Assembly: GCF_019059575.1 (NCBI RefSeq)
Contig: NW_024881854.1
Location: 248,001-312,000, forward strand
Direction: 5' to 3'
Origin: Amphibalanus amphitrite
Lineage: Eukaryota > Arthropoda > Thecostraca > Balanomorpha > Balanidae
DNA: 64,000 nucleotides
The notes below the pieces were generated by a model. The model was not told the origin of the DNA. It was given only the letters and a program-made list of their open reading frames with translations, and ran no database searches. Positions within the stretch are counted from its first letter, which is position 1. Each line of letters starts with the position of its first letter. The position numbers and the translations under genes were made by a program. Positions 1 to 11,482 of the stretch are shown here, piece by piece.

Positions 1-149
1 GTAACGTCCCTAGGGTCGTTGCAAACAAACTGATCGTTCAGGGAGGTTACAACCACCCTAGGGTCGTTGCAAACTAACTGAAATCGCATACTCCCTGTAA
101 CAGACACATTGATTTCGGCCTTTTTGCCAATCTTATACCTCCCACCTAT

Positions 150-300
150 CATGGAACATGATGTTCGACGATGTACAGATGTCAAAGTCAGGGTCAAGGT
201 CAACCTAGGTCATCTAAAATAATTGCGTTTTAGGCAAGCTGAACTTACTTTTCTTACTTACTGAACTTACTGAACTGAACTTACTTACTTACTGAACTTA
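150..300. repeat. Relic of TTAA element family K plus short microsatellite
   Basis: The stretch with AGGTCA half-sites and the phrase GCGTTTTAGGCAAGCTGAA is close to bases 24530-24605 inside the family K element. It runs into an ACTGAACTTACTT microsatellite at about 241-305. No ends are preserved, so this is a truncated copy. Confidence 0.55.
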
Positions 301-304
301 CTTA

Positions 305-640
305 CTTAAGTTGACCTTAGATCACGTGACCTAAGGTCAACTTTTGACCTTTCGACCTTTCGAGGTCAACATACATATGTTTCGATGCGGATCGACGAGA
401 GGATCACGATGGTGCTATTAGTTTGTTCCTAGCTGGGATACCTTGAAAGTTATTCGAGAAAAACTTCATATATATGTATAGTGCCGCTATTTTGACTTCC
501 TTTTGGCTCCTGTGACGTCATCTTTGACCTGACCTGAAAATGACCTCAGTTAAAAATTATAGACCTTATCCGTGTGTACCCTTTACCGTTTACCGCTTGT
601 CGCTATCTTGCTTTATTCTCGAGATCTCGCTGTCGCTCCC
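305..640. repeat. Relic of TTAA element family E, right half
   Basis: The order of motifs matches the complete family E copies at 36853 and 48002: an AGGTCA cluster, then TTCGATGCGGAT, then AAAGTTATTCGAGAAAAAC, then TGACGTCATCTTTGACC, then the phrase around CGCTTGTCGCTATCTTGC. The terminal poly-C hairpin and TTAA are missing, so it is a truncated copy. Confidence 0.6.
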
Positions 641-1059
641 GCTCGTAATAATGGACAGGTCATAAAAATGACCTGACCTGAGGTCAACGCAGGGCGAAAA
701 CCACTTTTTTTATTATCGCATATGAATGACAATTGATAAGGCTTTAATCGTCATCAGACAAAATTGCAACTTTCAGTGGTGAAAATATCAAGGTCACTCT
801 TCGAAAAATAGGACAAAAGGTCACGTGATCAAAATTTTCAAAAATTGAAAATCCGAGATAGCCAAAATGTTTGTTGGTTGATTGTGAGTTGAACCATATA
901 AAGTTTTTATCGTAAAAAACCAATGGTTTCTGAGTTATAGGCCGCCAAACATAGGGCTGCAGCGCGAACTCCAAGAATTGCCCGAGGCTATATCTCGGAA
1001 ACCGTTGTTCAAAGAAAAAAAAATCCTTGCCACAGCTGGCTTCCCCGCCCATCACAACC

Positions 1060-1350
1060 CATTAGACCAATTTTAAGCAAAAAATAAAATATGAGGGTGC
1101 AGGGCACTTGTCGATTTGTCGTGGAACGCCCCACATCCAGCCAGCGAGCCGAGCCGGTCAGGCCACGGACAAAGACGGTGACGCTTCGTGAGCTGCCCTT
1201 CCGCTCCACCGATAGCGCTGCTCCGAACCGCCGCCACCACACAGGAAGGGTGACCGCGCCGCCGCAGCTGCGGCTGACAGGAAGGACGGCAGATAGCCGG
1301 GCCAGTACCACCGAGTCCCAGAGCCGCAGGCAAGATGGTGTGGTGATCTA
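1060..1350. other. GC-rich coding-like patch, unresolved
   Basis: About 290 bases of high GC sit between AT-rich relics. They are open on both strands: a + strand ORF begins at 1091, and minus-strand ORFs overlap it. No domain is recognised, the frames contradict one another, and there is no convincing splice pair. It could be a lone exon or a gene relic. Only the composition is supported. Confidence 0.2.
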
Positions 1351-1507
1351 AAAAAGGTCCTCTTCAATATTATGTATAAAAAAATTAGGTATAAAATTAT
1401 AAGTATGGCCTACTGATCGCTCTAAGAAATCCTTTTTTTCACTAAGAAGGACCATCTTTCCGATTTCAGCGAGCCCTGCCAATCTACAGAGGGCCCTCTG
1501 TCAGCAT

Positions 1508-2544
1508 TTAACCCTCGCCGGCCGAGGGGGGGGGGGGCGGGTGCCGCCCCCCATAGGGTTTTTTCGCGATAGCTCCGAACACGTTGGCGATAGAGAGCTG
1601 AAACTTGGCATACCTGACCTTTGATTCAAGCCGCATCTTTTGACACCAACCGCATTTTTGGGTCAGGTCAGGTCACTGACCTATGACGTCATAAGTGAAC
1701 CTCTGCACGGTCTTCAGATGTCGCAACTTCGCAACGCCCTCACTGCCAGAGGAGATGTCACAGGGAAATGAAACTTGCAGGATCTAGTATCCATTATGAG
1801 TCCCACAACTTTTATATCTCGGATTTTTCCTAAAGGTCATATGAGGTCAGGTCATTTTCGTGACCTCACCATTATAAGTCAATGGGGAAAAATGAAAACT
1901 GCTATTCTGGCGCCGGGAACGATCTCCAACTATCTCAAGCACACAGAATCGTGATTTGATGCACTCCTTGCAAGGTTAGATGCGTCATTTTTACAATATT
2001 GACCTTGCGTGACGTCATTTATGACGTCATCAAGGTCATATTCGTTTTTCGTCAATAACTCTTGATCAAATTGAGCTAGCGAGTCGGGAAAGCCACCAAT
2101 GGACTTAGGAAGACCTGCCGAATCGAATTATATGCGACATGACTTCTTTCGACCAACTTCGTGACCTTGGGGTGCTGACCTGACCTTGACCTGAGGTCAA
2201 CACCCCAAGTTGACCTGACCCGGACAAAAAGTATATCATTCGACGCGCCTGAGCGAGGCGAACACGATGCTGCCAAAATCGCGGCTCTGCGGCTTTTTTT
2301 GCGAAGTTATTCACCAAAAACTGAACCGTACCCTGGGGTACTTGACCTGACCTCAGAGGTCACCGGTTGACCTAGAACCTTAAAATCGGGTACCAATCTC
2401 TGCGTCTCGTAACGGCGCACACGCTCGTTTTTTCCGCGACGCGCTAGCTCCACCAGGGGCGAAACGGCGAGGGGGGGGTCGTACCCGCCCCCCCCCCCTC
2501 GGCCGGCGCGTATGTAGAAAACCAATAGGTCCGGCGAGGGTTAA
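1508..2544. mobile_element. Family A TTAA element (non-autonomous), complete copy 1
   Basis: It is bounded by TTAA at 1508-1511 and 2541-2544. The ends are inverted (TTAACCCTCGCCGG against its complement), and each is followed within some 40 bases by a poly-G/poly-C hairpin. The interior holds many AGGTCA/TGACCT half-sites, a perfect TGACGTCA and the central inverted repeat with TATCATTCGACGCG. It has no coding capacity. A copy at 61796-62840 is about 97% identical by eye, so transposition was recent. TTAA target duplication is the hallmark of piggyBac-type transposases, so cross-mobilisation by one is inferred. The right-hand TTAA is shared with the next element. Confidence 0.8.
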
Positions 2545-4130
2545 CCCTCGCCCGTAAACGGTGTTTTGCCACCTTCACCCATGCAGGGGCCAGGGGGGTT
2601 GGTGCGACCCCCCCTGGCGTTTGAAAACGGAGCGTCTTAGAGCTTAGCGGAAAAGACCAACGGATTGCTCTCAACGAGGTCTCGCGATTGGTGGTATATT
2701 TTTTGGTCCTAGGTCATTATTTGACCTACTTATGACCGGTCAAATGTCAAATTTTCGAAAAAATTATCTAACTTTTTTAGATTTCCGCGCCGATTGCGGC
2801 AAAACGGTAAGAGATATCGACTTGAAACCTTCACTTTCGTGATCCTTGATCAATTCTCTATCGTTTGGTGTGTATTTCGATGTCATAACTCTAAAAATGA
2901 TGCGTTGGGAGCATCGGAAGTCTGCAAGGTCATTTGTGCATTGGGTTACGTCAGGCGTGTGACGTCACTGACCTGACCCTGACCCAAAATGAACTACAAG
3001 AAACAACCGACGATGTCTGAAATGGATAGCAAATTCGAATTCAGGGCATCAAAATACCCCGAAAAGGCATACAAGTGCAAGAAGTCATTACAGGTCAACC
3101 GAGGTCACTGACCTTACCTTGACCTTTAGTAACCTTCAAAATGTCAACGGACATTGTGCCAATGTCAAATCAGCCAGTTGTGATTCTAAAACAATCCATC
3201 AGTGTGTCAGGTCAGTCGGCATTTATACCAATGTGAAGCAATCTCCAATTTAGCGTAAATCTGGCCGGAGGTTGTTCTCTTTATGACGTCATAACTCCGT
3301 GACCTGACACGACCTTGACAAAAAAAACAAAAGTTGCGCAAAGGATGCCCCAGAGGGTACTGAAAATTTGAGCAGGCTATCTGAAACGGTTCGGCGTGTA
3401 GCTAAGAAAAACCTAAGGGGGGGGGGGGTTGCACCAACCCCCCCCCCTACATTGGCGAGGTTTATCTCGCGCAAGGCCGGGGGGGGGGGGGTGTTTGAAA
3501 AGCCCCCTCCTTGAATGCTGACGGCTGATCACCAGGAACACAATGATACCATTTTTTAAGCTCTAGCGTCATTATGTGCCAAGTTATTGGCAAAAACGTC
3601 ATTTGACCACAGTTGACTTCATTTGACCTGACCCATGGATAAGTGCACCAAACAAAGAAGCACCAAGTGACCTACTGTTAAGTACTGTGGTTTCAAAGCA
3701 CAAAAGTGATAGAACAAAGCGGATATCTCCAGTATTTTCCGAATTTAGTATTATCCCATAGGCTTAACATTACGACGTAATGACCTCTAACTGACCTCAG
3801 GTCAGTGACCTCAAAAAACCCGAACTATAAGTTATACAACTCGGTGAACTTAGCACATCCTGAAAGTTTGAAGGAAATCAGTCCAAAACTGTGAGTTGGA
3901 CAGGTGCAAAAAGAAAATTGAAATTTGACCATGACCTTGTACCGGGTTTTGTGACCTGGTGACCTGACCCAAGGTCACCCGGACCTGAAATTGTCAGGTC
4001 ATATGTAAAAAGGTTGCCCCATAGGCTGTGCAAATTTGACGGCGCTGCGCGCCGCCGTTTTTACGCTATCTTCGAAAAACCTTAGGGGGGGTCGCATCGA
4101 CCCCCCCCCCCCTGCCAGGGCGAGGGTTAA
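2541..4130. mobile_element. Chimeric TTAA element, families C and B
   Basis: The left part, up to about 3465, is the reverse complement of the family C element at 45224-46162. Shared phrases include TATCGACTTGAAACCTTCAC and the inverted ATTGGTGGTATATTTTTTGG. From about 3520 it becomes the reverse complement of the 16643-17240 half of family B, and it ends with the B terminus CCTGCCAGGGCGAGGGTTAA. Between the parts are two poly-C/poly-G blocks with degraded TIR remnants. It is either a C copy that replaced half of a B copy, or an end-swapped composite. Confidence 0.6.
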
Positions 4131-4642
4131 AGACTGGTATGGGAGCTGTAAATAGCTGGCGTGGGTTTCTTATTAAGCCTCGTGACAATCGAAAAGGACC
4201 AGAGCCCCATACGCCCATGGGGCCGGTTGTTGGGGGGGGGGGCAAATGATATGATGGCCCCCTGATTAGCCTTTGGAGGGGGAAGGGCATGGCCCTAATC
4301 CCCCTCTGCACTGAAAGTGGAAAGGGGAGGGGAAGATAGAGACATTGCTGACCCCCAGCCTGTTTGAACCGAGGCAGGGGGCACGGTCACCCTGACCCCC
4401 AGCTACTACGCCTTTGACGAACTATGCCGACTCCAAGCAGATCCGGTCAAGCGTTGGTCGTTTGTATAGTATTGTTGCTAGTTGCTAGTATTGTCTTATA
4501 CCTTTTCAGTGCCCGCTCATTCCGCGTCTCGCATTCAACAAAATGCTGCCACCAGGACTCACAGTTTTGTCTGATATGGTTTCCTTCATTGAGTGAAGGA
4601 AATTGCGGCCAATAACGCTGTAGAAACAAAAGGGAATGTCCA

Positions 4643-5567
4643 TTAACCCGCGAGTTGCTGGGGGGGGGGGCGTTAAACGCCCCCACTTTTTCGCCGGGCC
4701 ATAGCATAAAAACGGCGCGCCGCAGGCGCGCCAAATTTTGGGTACCTGTAGGGAATTGATTGAAGTTTATTGTGACAAAGTTTAAAGAAAATCGGTCGGA
4801 AAAAAAATTTGAGATATCGAGCTTTTAGTGACGTCATGATTTCTGAGTTTTCGACCAAAAACGACATATGTTCAAAAAATCATATAAAATCACAGAATAG
4901 ACATATAGACATGCTGCAAACGCCATTAGACTGCCAATACCATGAACAATCAAATGGCTATCTTCGATTATTGATTATGGATCCGCATTTTCCAAAATCT
5001 TGAACTGAATCTTGGCAATTTCTCGTGACTACTTCACGACCATGATACATTAATTTCTTAAATTGAACTTTTTTAGCCAAACACGTACACATATGATAAA
5101 ATGAATGTCACCATCGTGTTCCACGCCCCAAATTACCCATAAAACATGTGTCACAGGCTGCGTATATCAGTTTTTATTTTCGGGGATATGTGCCTGCCCG
5201 GTTGACCTGACCTTGACCCTGACCTATACTTGACTGACCCCTGCATGGAGCTGACACTCTTGTAGGCCTTATATGATGGATTGTGCACCGTTTTGGCAGA
5301 GTTTATGACGAGAGGCGCCTATTGCGAAGTCCTGAAGTCCATGCTACTGAAAGCCCGATTTCAGGTGTTTGACCTGACCTTGACCTGACCTGTGACCTCG
5401 AAATTCAACTTTAAAGTACTCATCTTAAGCGTCTCGTCGCGTTCTTTCGTTTGCCGCCCCGTGCGTTTCGCTGCGCCTATTGGTTCTCGAGTTATCGGCT
5501 GGGGGCGTTTAACGCCCCCCCCCAGCAAACGGTGGGTGGCGAAATACCCCAGCAACTGCCGGGTTAA
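4643..5567. mobile_element. Family D TTAA element, complete copy
   Basis: TTAA at 4643-4646 and 5564-5567 with inverted ends (TTAACCCGCGAGTTGCTGGG against CCCAGCAACTGCCGGGTTAA) and subterminal G/C hairpins around GGCGTTTAACGCC. A second copy in reverse orientation lies at 47494-49424 and carries a family E insertion. The matching uninterrupted site here is the TTAA at 5058-5061, which proves the target duplication. Confidence 0.8.
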
Positions 5568-6320
5568 AGGGCAGGCTGAATAGTCGTCAAGTTCTGGTGT
5601 TTAGAGTAGGCCGGGTGGTAGGTAGGTACAGACAGAGTCAGACACTAAAGTCAGCAAAGAAATGGGGGGGGGGCAGTTAACATTGCTGCCCCCCCTCACC
5701 TCCGAAAGTGTGGGGCAGGGCCTGTTCCTACGCATATGATTGTGCTTGCATGTTACCAACGTTTGATGGTTGAGCCTTCACTTCCAAGCAATCGCCAATC
5801 ACCGTTCTACAAACGATGTTGAACCGTTAGTTTTCAGGATAGGTGTGAGCTGCGTGCCCCCCCCCCCCCATCTCTAGCTCCCCCTCGCTCCCCCCCCCCC
5901 CAGCAGACAGCCAAGGGTTCCAAGAAGTCGTTTATTTCAATACTTCAGCACTGATGTTCCAGCATCACCGCACTCGGTGCTCATTGGACGTTCCAGTACG
6001 GACGGACGAGTCCATTATTTTGCTCATACAAACGGGGGAGGTAGTTTCTATCCCGTCGTGTATAAACAGCACGGCTGCACGGAACAAGGCAATTATGTTT
6101 GTTTGCAACTAACAAGGCTAAAAAATGATTTATTTTGTAATGAATAGATCGGCGCAGGTACCACCTCTGGTGTGTGGCCCCGCGCCGGCCCGGCTCGTCT
6201 CTGTGCTGGCCGTGACGCCGGCAGCCGGAGGTGGCCGACGGCCGGCTCCAGTCGGCGCCGCGCGCCTGTCGCTGCCGGCGGCCGGCGGCTCTTATCGGGG
6301 CCGCCGCCGGCGCGGCGGTC
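5568..6320. other. Spacer upstream of the Mab-21-like gene
   Basis: Contains several short poly-G and poly-C tracts at about 5660-5690 and 5850-5900, and a GC-rich part after 6160 that leads into the gene. An antisense ORF crosses it but looks like a shadow of the GC-rich gene start. No further gene is visible. Confidence 0.4.
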
Positions 6321-6322
6321 GG

Positions 6323-6357
6323 TATATCAGCAGCGGCGCCGGACGGCACCGGCCAGT
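6323..6357 (+). promoter_or_regulatory. Possible core promoter of the Mab-21-like gene
   Basis: TATAT at 6323-6327 lies about 32 bases before CCAGTCCT (A at 6355), an initiator-like sequence. That is the usual TATA-to-start distance. It is about 100 bases upstream of the first good ATG at 6425, with no ATG in between that has a long frame. The position is suggestive, but the motif is short and the start is inferred. Confidence 0.3.
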
Positions 6358-6424
6358 CCTTCTGTGACAGTGCCACAGTGACTGTGTGATTTGCTACTTG
6401 CAAGTGACCTCTTACAACAACAAG

Positions 6425-8542
6425 ATGTCTAACATCCTTGACGCCATCTCTGCCCTCAGGCTGGAGCAGGGGAGGAGGCTGGTGGGGACTCTGAGCCCCG
6501 CGGTGCAGCAGCTGGTGGCGAGGTGCGGGTCGGCGGCCCACCTGGTCGCCGACACGCTGCTGGTGACCGATGACCTGGTGAACAACCACGGCCCGGGACG
6601 ACAGGCGTACATCACCGCTATGGAGGTCGGTGACGCCGTCGCTGATCTGGTGCGCCGCCCTCTGCTGTCGGCGCTGGCGGAGGTCGGGGCCGCCGCCGAC
6701 GCCGCCCGGTGTCGTCACTGCCAGCCCCGCCAGCCGCTCCGGCTGGTCACCTCTAACAGGTCGGGGAGCTCGGCTGAGGGGCTGCATGACGGTATCATCG
6801 GTAAGGGGGGCACGTCAGACTACGACATTATGTTGGAGTTTGACGGCCCCTTCCGCTGGGCGCCGCCGGGCGCGGAGCCGGCCGACATCGAGCCGCGCTC
6901 TGCGCCGCAGCTGTGGGCCCGGCCGACCGACAACGCCGGCTTCGTGACGCTGCACTGGGTGCGGACGGACCGGTGCGGCCACGAGGAGCCGCTGGAGGCG
7001 CTGCCGGCCGACTCGGTCCGTCGGCTGATGCTGGAGTTCTGCCGGGTCATGATGGATGGTGAGATCACCCCCACCGGCCCGGCAGTCAACGTCAAGAGGC
7101 CTGGTGCTAAAGACGGCGGTCATGACTTCGTCTTCTGCCTGCTGGTGCGCGGCTGGTGGCCCGCGTCAGTCTGGCCCGACGGCGCCCCCTGGGACACCAG
7201 TTTCGGGGTCCACCTGGTGCCCACCGGCCGGCCGGGCAGTAAGACGGCGTCTATTGAGTACCGCATCTCGCTGTCTCGGGCGGAGCTGCTGGCCGTCCGT
7301 CAGCTCTGCCCGGGGCTGCGGGCTGCGGTTACAGCCCTAAAGGCCATCAAAAACATCCTAAGGGAGAGCGGGGTAGCCATCGTCGACTTAAAGTCGTACT
7401 TCATGAAGACGGCGGCGCTCTGGCTGGCTCAGGAGCCGCACAGTGGACCGCGGACGGGCGTCACGGACGGCGTCCACCGGCTCCTGGACTGGCTGGAGCG
7501 GCGCCTCGATGACGGAGTGCTGCCCTGCTTCTTCTACCCGGACATCAACGTGGCGGCGGAGCTGACCGCGGACCAACGGCAGGCCATCATCGGCTCCCTC
7601 CGGCTGGTGAGGGAGCACCTGACACCCCTCCTGATGGCCTGCTGTGAGAAGCGGTGGTCCCTGGACACCCTGCTGGAGGGGCGGCCGACGGAGCCGCTCT
7701 CAGAGCGCCAGCTGCGGCTCCGTCTGGGACGGACGCTCCTCCGGCAGGCTGTGGTGGCCGGTATCCAGCTCCGCCCCACGGCTCCCTGCTGGGAGAGCTG
7801 GTGGAGTTGGTCCATCCCCAGCCTGGCCCGCGCGGCCCCCCGCCTGCTCCAGTGGTACCACCACATGATGTCGGGGACACACTACCAGCAGTGTTACCTG
7901 CTCATGGCCTGGAGCGTGGTGGACCCGGCGGACCTGGCGGACGGCGAGCCGATGACGTCACCGGTCGGTGACGTCACCGTCACGCTAGACGTGACGCCGC
8001 TCACCCGGCTCCTCACCGACTCCGACCTGGTGCTCCTGCTGGGTGAGCCGGCCGCGGTGGCCGCCTGGTGTCGCCGGGAGCGTCCGGCCGGCCTGACCGC
8101 CGAGCCGGACACGCCGCGGGGCCGGGCCGAGCTGCTGCTGCGGCCCGAGCTGCTGCTGCGGGCCCTCGGTGAGGCCGTTCCGGGGGAGATGGACCGGTGG
8201 GGAGAGGTGGACCGGAAGGTGAAGGAGGCCTTTGAGGGGAACTACCGACCACCGGCCACCTACCAGCAGTGCCGGGAGGTGTTGGAGCGGGACCTCAGCT
8301 GTGACCTGCAGTACACGCTCCGTGTCAGACTACCGGAGATGGACGGCCCGACGGTGGTCGCCACGGCCGGCCTCTGGCGCCGGCGGCTGCAGCAGCTGCT
8401 GACCGGTGACCGGCTGCGCGCGGCCTACGACGCGGCCGTCGGCCGGTGGCCGGACCGGTGGCAGCTGCTGCAGCATTACCTGGCGGAGGACGACACACAA
8501 GGTAAGTCCGCCGCCGGCGCCGCCGCGCGGGTTTCGCTTTAG
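6425..8542 (+). CDS. Mab-21-domain nucleotidyltransferase, cGAS-like receptor candidate
   Basis: Protein of 705 residues if read unspliced to the TAG at 8540-8542. The start chosen is the ATG in AACAAGATGTCT, because the frame upstream has no earlier ATG. The nucleotidyltransferase signature is visible: GSS at residues 114-116 in SNRSGSSAEGL, then SDYDIML with Asp132 and Asp134 (metal-binding pair), a likely third acidic residue Asp234 in HDFVFCLL, and IEYRISLSRAE from about 277, the Mab-21 block usually written WRxSFSxxE. In this family (Mab-21/cGAS/cGLR) such proteins bind double-stranded RNA or DNA and make cyclic dinucleotides for STING, although some are catalytically silent. The three acidic positions suggest an active enzyme. 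The C-terminal 300 or so residues after the helical Mab-21 region are GC-rich, Leu/Arg/Ala-rich and not assigned. A perfect donor (GTAAGT) at 8502 inside the frame suggests the last residues are replaced by splicing. Coding GC is far above the flanks. No operon-like partner is seen. The family is confident; the ligand and activity are not. Confidence 0.85.
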   Translation: MSNILDAISALRLEQGRRLVGTLSPAVQQLVARCGSAAHLVADTLLVTDDLVNNHGPGRQAYITAMEVGDAVADLVRRPLLSALAEVGAAADAARCRHCQPRQPLRLVTSNRSGSSAEGLHDGIIGKGGTSDYDIMLEFDGPFRWAPPGAEPADIEPRSAPQLWARPTDNAGFVTLHWVRTDRCGHEEPLEALPADSVRRLMLEFCRVMMDGEITPTGPAVNVKRPGAKDGGHDFVFCLLVRGWWPASVWPDGAPWDTSFGVHLVPTGRPGSKTASIEYRISLSRAELLAVRQLCPGLRAAVTALKAIKNILRESGVAIVDLKSYFMKTAALWLAQEPHSGPRTGVTDGVHRLLDWLERRLDDGVLPCFFYPDINVAAELTADQRQAIIGSLRLVREHLTPLLMACCEKRWSLDTLLEGRPTEPLSERQLRLRLGRTLLRQAVVAGIQLRPTAPCWESWWSWSIPSLARAAPRLLQWYHHMMSGTHYQQCYLLMAWSVVDPADLADGEPMTSPVGDVTVTLDVTPLTRLLTDSDLVLLLGEPAAVAAWCRRERPAGLTAEPDTPRGRAELLLRPELLLRALGEAVPGEMDRWGEVDRKVKEAFEGNYRPPATYQQCREVLERDLSCDLQYTLRVRLPEMDGPTVVATAGLWRRRLQQLLTGDRLRAAYDAAVGRWPDRWQLLQHYLAEDDTQGKSAAGAAARVSL
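8502..8507 (+). promoter_or_regulatory. Splice donor in the Mab-21-like gene
   Basis: CAAG followed by GTAAGT is a consensus donor. It leaves one base (G) of a split codon. Reading on unspliced instead ends 13 codons later at 8540. Confidence 0.5.
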
Positions 8543-9463
8543 CAACCGAGTTACTGACTGAATAAGTGCTATTTAGAAACACAGGCAAAGGCAAACGGAT
8601 GCACCCGGCCCCGAACCCACAACCACTGGCTTGGAATGCGACTGCGCTATCTATCACGCCACGCAGCCACTTTTCTTGCATCGACTTATTAGTGAGTTAT
8701 AAGGAAAGTGAATTATTCTCCGGATGGCTCCTCCTCCTCCCGCTGACACACAGACACACAAGTGGGCGGTGCACTCCGTCACCCGGTGGCCACAACACTG
8801 GACCGGATTGGTCATCACTGTACAGCGGCAATACGAGAGACCACCGACTGTTCAATGGCCGTGGACCGATCCTAAATCGGAATGTGACTCGTGAAATTGA
8901 TCAATTCTACATATATAAGTAAATTATATGATATGACGTTATGATTAGTATGATTATATAATTATATGTATGCACCTAGGCTCTATTATATGATCTAAAT
9001 GCGATTTAGCCATACCTATCATGCTAGTGAATATCTGTAAAGTTTGCATCTCTCTAATGACGTCAAAGTTTATGCAATCCCGTTCATACCTCCAATACAA
9101 TACCAATACCACGGTGTTGAAAAGCCTCAGTAGCGAAGACTGTCCTTGGATACAATTACAAATGTCCTGTGTCCAAGATATGAGCTGCAGTCGGCTCCGA
9201 AAGCAGTTTGACAGATGGCAGCACCGTCAACTGATGCTTGTGTAGGTGGCAGCACCAGTCACAGTAACACCAGGCCAGAGCTGCAATCACAAACAAAAGG
9301 GTTATTGACAACGAGACGAATACCGTTGAAAGGTGCGTCGAACTCTACGAATACAGCAAAACGGAAAGGTATGCCAGTCAAACTCGTTTATAGAGGAAGC
9401 AAATTATAAATCATTTTCAGCTGCTGCATTGATTATTAATTATTTCTCATGTTTGCGTTTCAG
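8508..9463 (+). other. Probable last intron of the Mab-21-like gene
   Basis: AT-rich sequence with no gene of its own. It ends in GTTTGCGTTTCAG at 9451-9463. The other ORFs in it (for example 8566-8922) lack any recognised feature. Confidence 0.4.
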
Positions 9464-9520
9464 ATTAGCTATAGGTAGCCAGGATATTTGCAATAGGAAA
9501 TAAAATGGTTCAACGAAACT
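9464..9520 (+). other. Possible terminal exon and poly(A) signal of the Mab-21-like gene
   Basis: After the acceptor at 9461-9463 the split codon becomes GAT and is followed at once by TAG, so the spliced protein would end about 13 residues earlier than the unspliced one. AATAAA lies at 9499-9504. The combination of donor, acceptor, immediate stop and poly(A) signal is consistent, but only transcripts could decide. Confidence 0.35.
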
Positions 9521-10401
9521 AGATTCAGCAGATGAAAAGTACATTTATTGTGCTAAGTACAATTATAACGTTTGAATAGAGTCAGACTTCATCCTGTCCA
9601 AGATACCCATCTGCTGCCGTCGGTGGCGGTGCCGGAATATGCCGTGAGATGACAGTGAGATATAGGGCCGACATCAAAATATGGAACCGACTGAAATGTC
9701 CACATCAGTCTCAGAAACACCAGAGTCGAGCTGCGAACAGAAACAACAAAAACATGTCAGTGTGACCGAAACGTGCAGCTGAGTGAGCAATTATTGTCAT
9801 TTCTGGGATGGACAAATAGGAAACAAATCAAGAAACGAACAAAACAACAAACATGCATCGTTAGCTCATGTTGAGGTCATCGTTATGGACAACTCAGAGT
9901 CTTGCATATCTCAAAGTGGTTTGACAAAAATTGACTCTGGGACAACTTTGCACAGAAGGGCGATAGACCCCCCTCTCCCCCTTAGGATCTCGAAAACGAT
10001 TCAGACTGAGGCTAGCGACAAGCGGTAAACGTATGGGATACATTCGGTTGGTATCTGCAATTTTTACACGGTTTTTATTTTTCTCTTTCAAGTCAGTGCA
10101 AAGATGACGTTGCAGGGGTGAAACTAATCAAAGTTGTGGTGTGTGAGGTCAAGAAAGTATTTTTGTAGGTACTCCTGTGCTCCTTACCTGTAAGGCGCTA
10201 TCCGGATCGTTGACACCAAGCGGCCGGCGAGATGCCTCCGTTAGGTGAATTGATACTGCCCCTGAGAGTCTAATGGTACCTGGTAAGAGGCTACTACGGT
10301 CTGTTTCTGAAAAAGAGAAACAAGCTCGTCAGTTGCGTTCCCTATCTGAGACTGAGCCATTCTCCGTTGAGTGGCCAGGAATGGACCGTGCTCGATGTTC
10401 T
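9521..10401. other. Unassigned spacer
   Basis: AT-rich, with short open frames of ordinary chance length. No recognised repeat end, splice pair or domain is seen. Confidence 0.4.
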
Positions 10402-11482
10402 TTAACCCTCGCCGGACCTATTGGTTTTCTACATACGCGGCGGCCGAGCGGGGGGGGGGGGGGGGGTAGGGTATGACCCCCCCGCCGTTTCTCCCCTAAT
10501 AGAGCTAGAGGCGAGCGTCGCAGGAAAAACGAGCGTGTGCGCCGTTACGAGACGCAGCGATTAGTACCCCTTATTAACCCTCGCCGGCACAGGGGGAAGG
10601 GGGTTGATGCAACCCCCTAAGGTTTTTCGCAAATAACTCGCGTAAAAAGAGGCCGATCGCGACGAAACTTTCAGCAATCTCGCATCGATCAATTTTACAC
10701 CTACGCTAAAAATTTTATGACCCTGACTCAAATGACCTTTGACCTGTGACCTACTTTCCGAGACCATGTTTGGCCGGAATCGCGATTCGGCGTGCGAGTA
10801 TGTCGGCTCGCATTAGCCGCGCGTTTGCAAGCTTTTCGGGGTTTCAAACGTTCAAACATGTGATTTGATGTTGCTCCCATGATGCATGCATCCCCTGATG
10901 CATGCATGCATCAGGGTGGATGTCAAGGTCACCTGAAGGTCAGGTCAGGTCATTGACCTTTGGTGACCTCGTTTCACTTTTCGAGTTTTACATGTTTCTA
11001 GGCTAGTTTTTGGAGCTGATTTCGAATTTAGCAACCATTTGAACATTTACGAAGTAGTTTTGGTGCATTCGTAACATGTTACGAAGCTGTCAGAGGCGGA
11101 TGACAGGTACTACGAATACCCGCCACGACCCCTACCGGTTGACCTGACCTGACCTGACCCGACCCGACCTGGTCTAAATGCTTAGACATCATCTCTGATC
11201 AAAACTAACACGATATTCGTGATCAGCACCCCGTAAAACCCCATAGCAGCCAAACTTTACGACTTTCTAACAGGTCCCGATTTTCCCGATTTTCAGGTAA
11301 TTGAACTGACCTGGAAGGTCACCCGATGACCTAGGAGCTCGCTAGCTCAATTTGATCAGGAGTTATTGACGAACAACTATTATGACCCTAGTGACGTCAT
11401 AAATGACGTCACGCAAGGTTAACAATACAAAAGTGAAGCATTGCAACTTGCAAGGAGTGCATGAAATCACGATTCCATGTGG
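10402..11482. mobile_element. Broken family A copy (reverse) with family K sequence inside
   Basis: TTAA at 10402-10405 starts the reverse complement of the family A right end. At TTAA 10574-10577 a second set of ends begins (TTAACCCTCGCCGGCAC), followed by the reverse complement of the family K interior. Shared K phrases are CGTAACATGTTACGAAG and the run of TGACC repeats at 11139. From about 11335 family A resumes at GCTAGCTCAATTTGATCA. The K copy lacks its far terminus and some 300 bases of A are missing, so a deletion followed insertion. Confidence 0.5.

Noticed and set aside
744-1055. 103-residue minus-strand ORF
   Set aside because: AT-rich, low-complexity translation with no neighbours, splice sites or conserved motif.
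5981-6787. 268-residue antisense ORF over the start of the Mab-21-like gene
   Set aside because: Shadow of GC-rich codons; the + strand frame has clear family motifs and this one has none.
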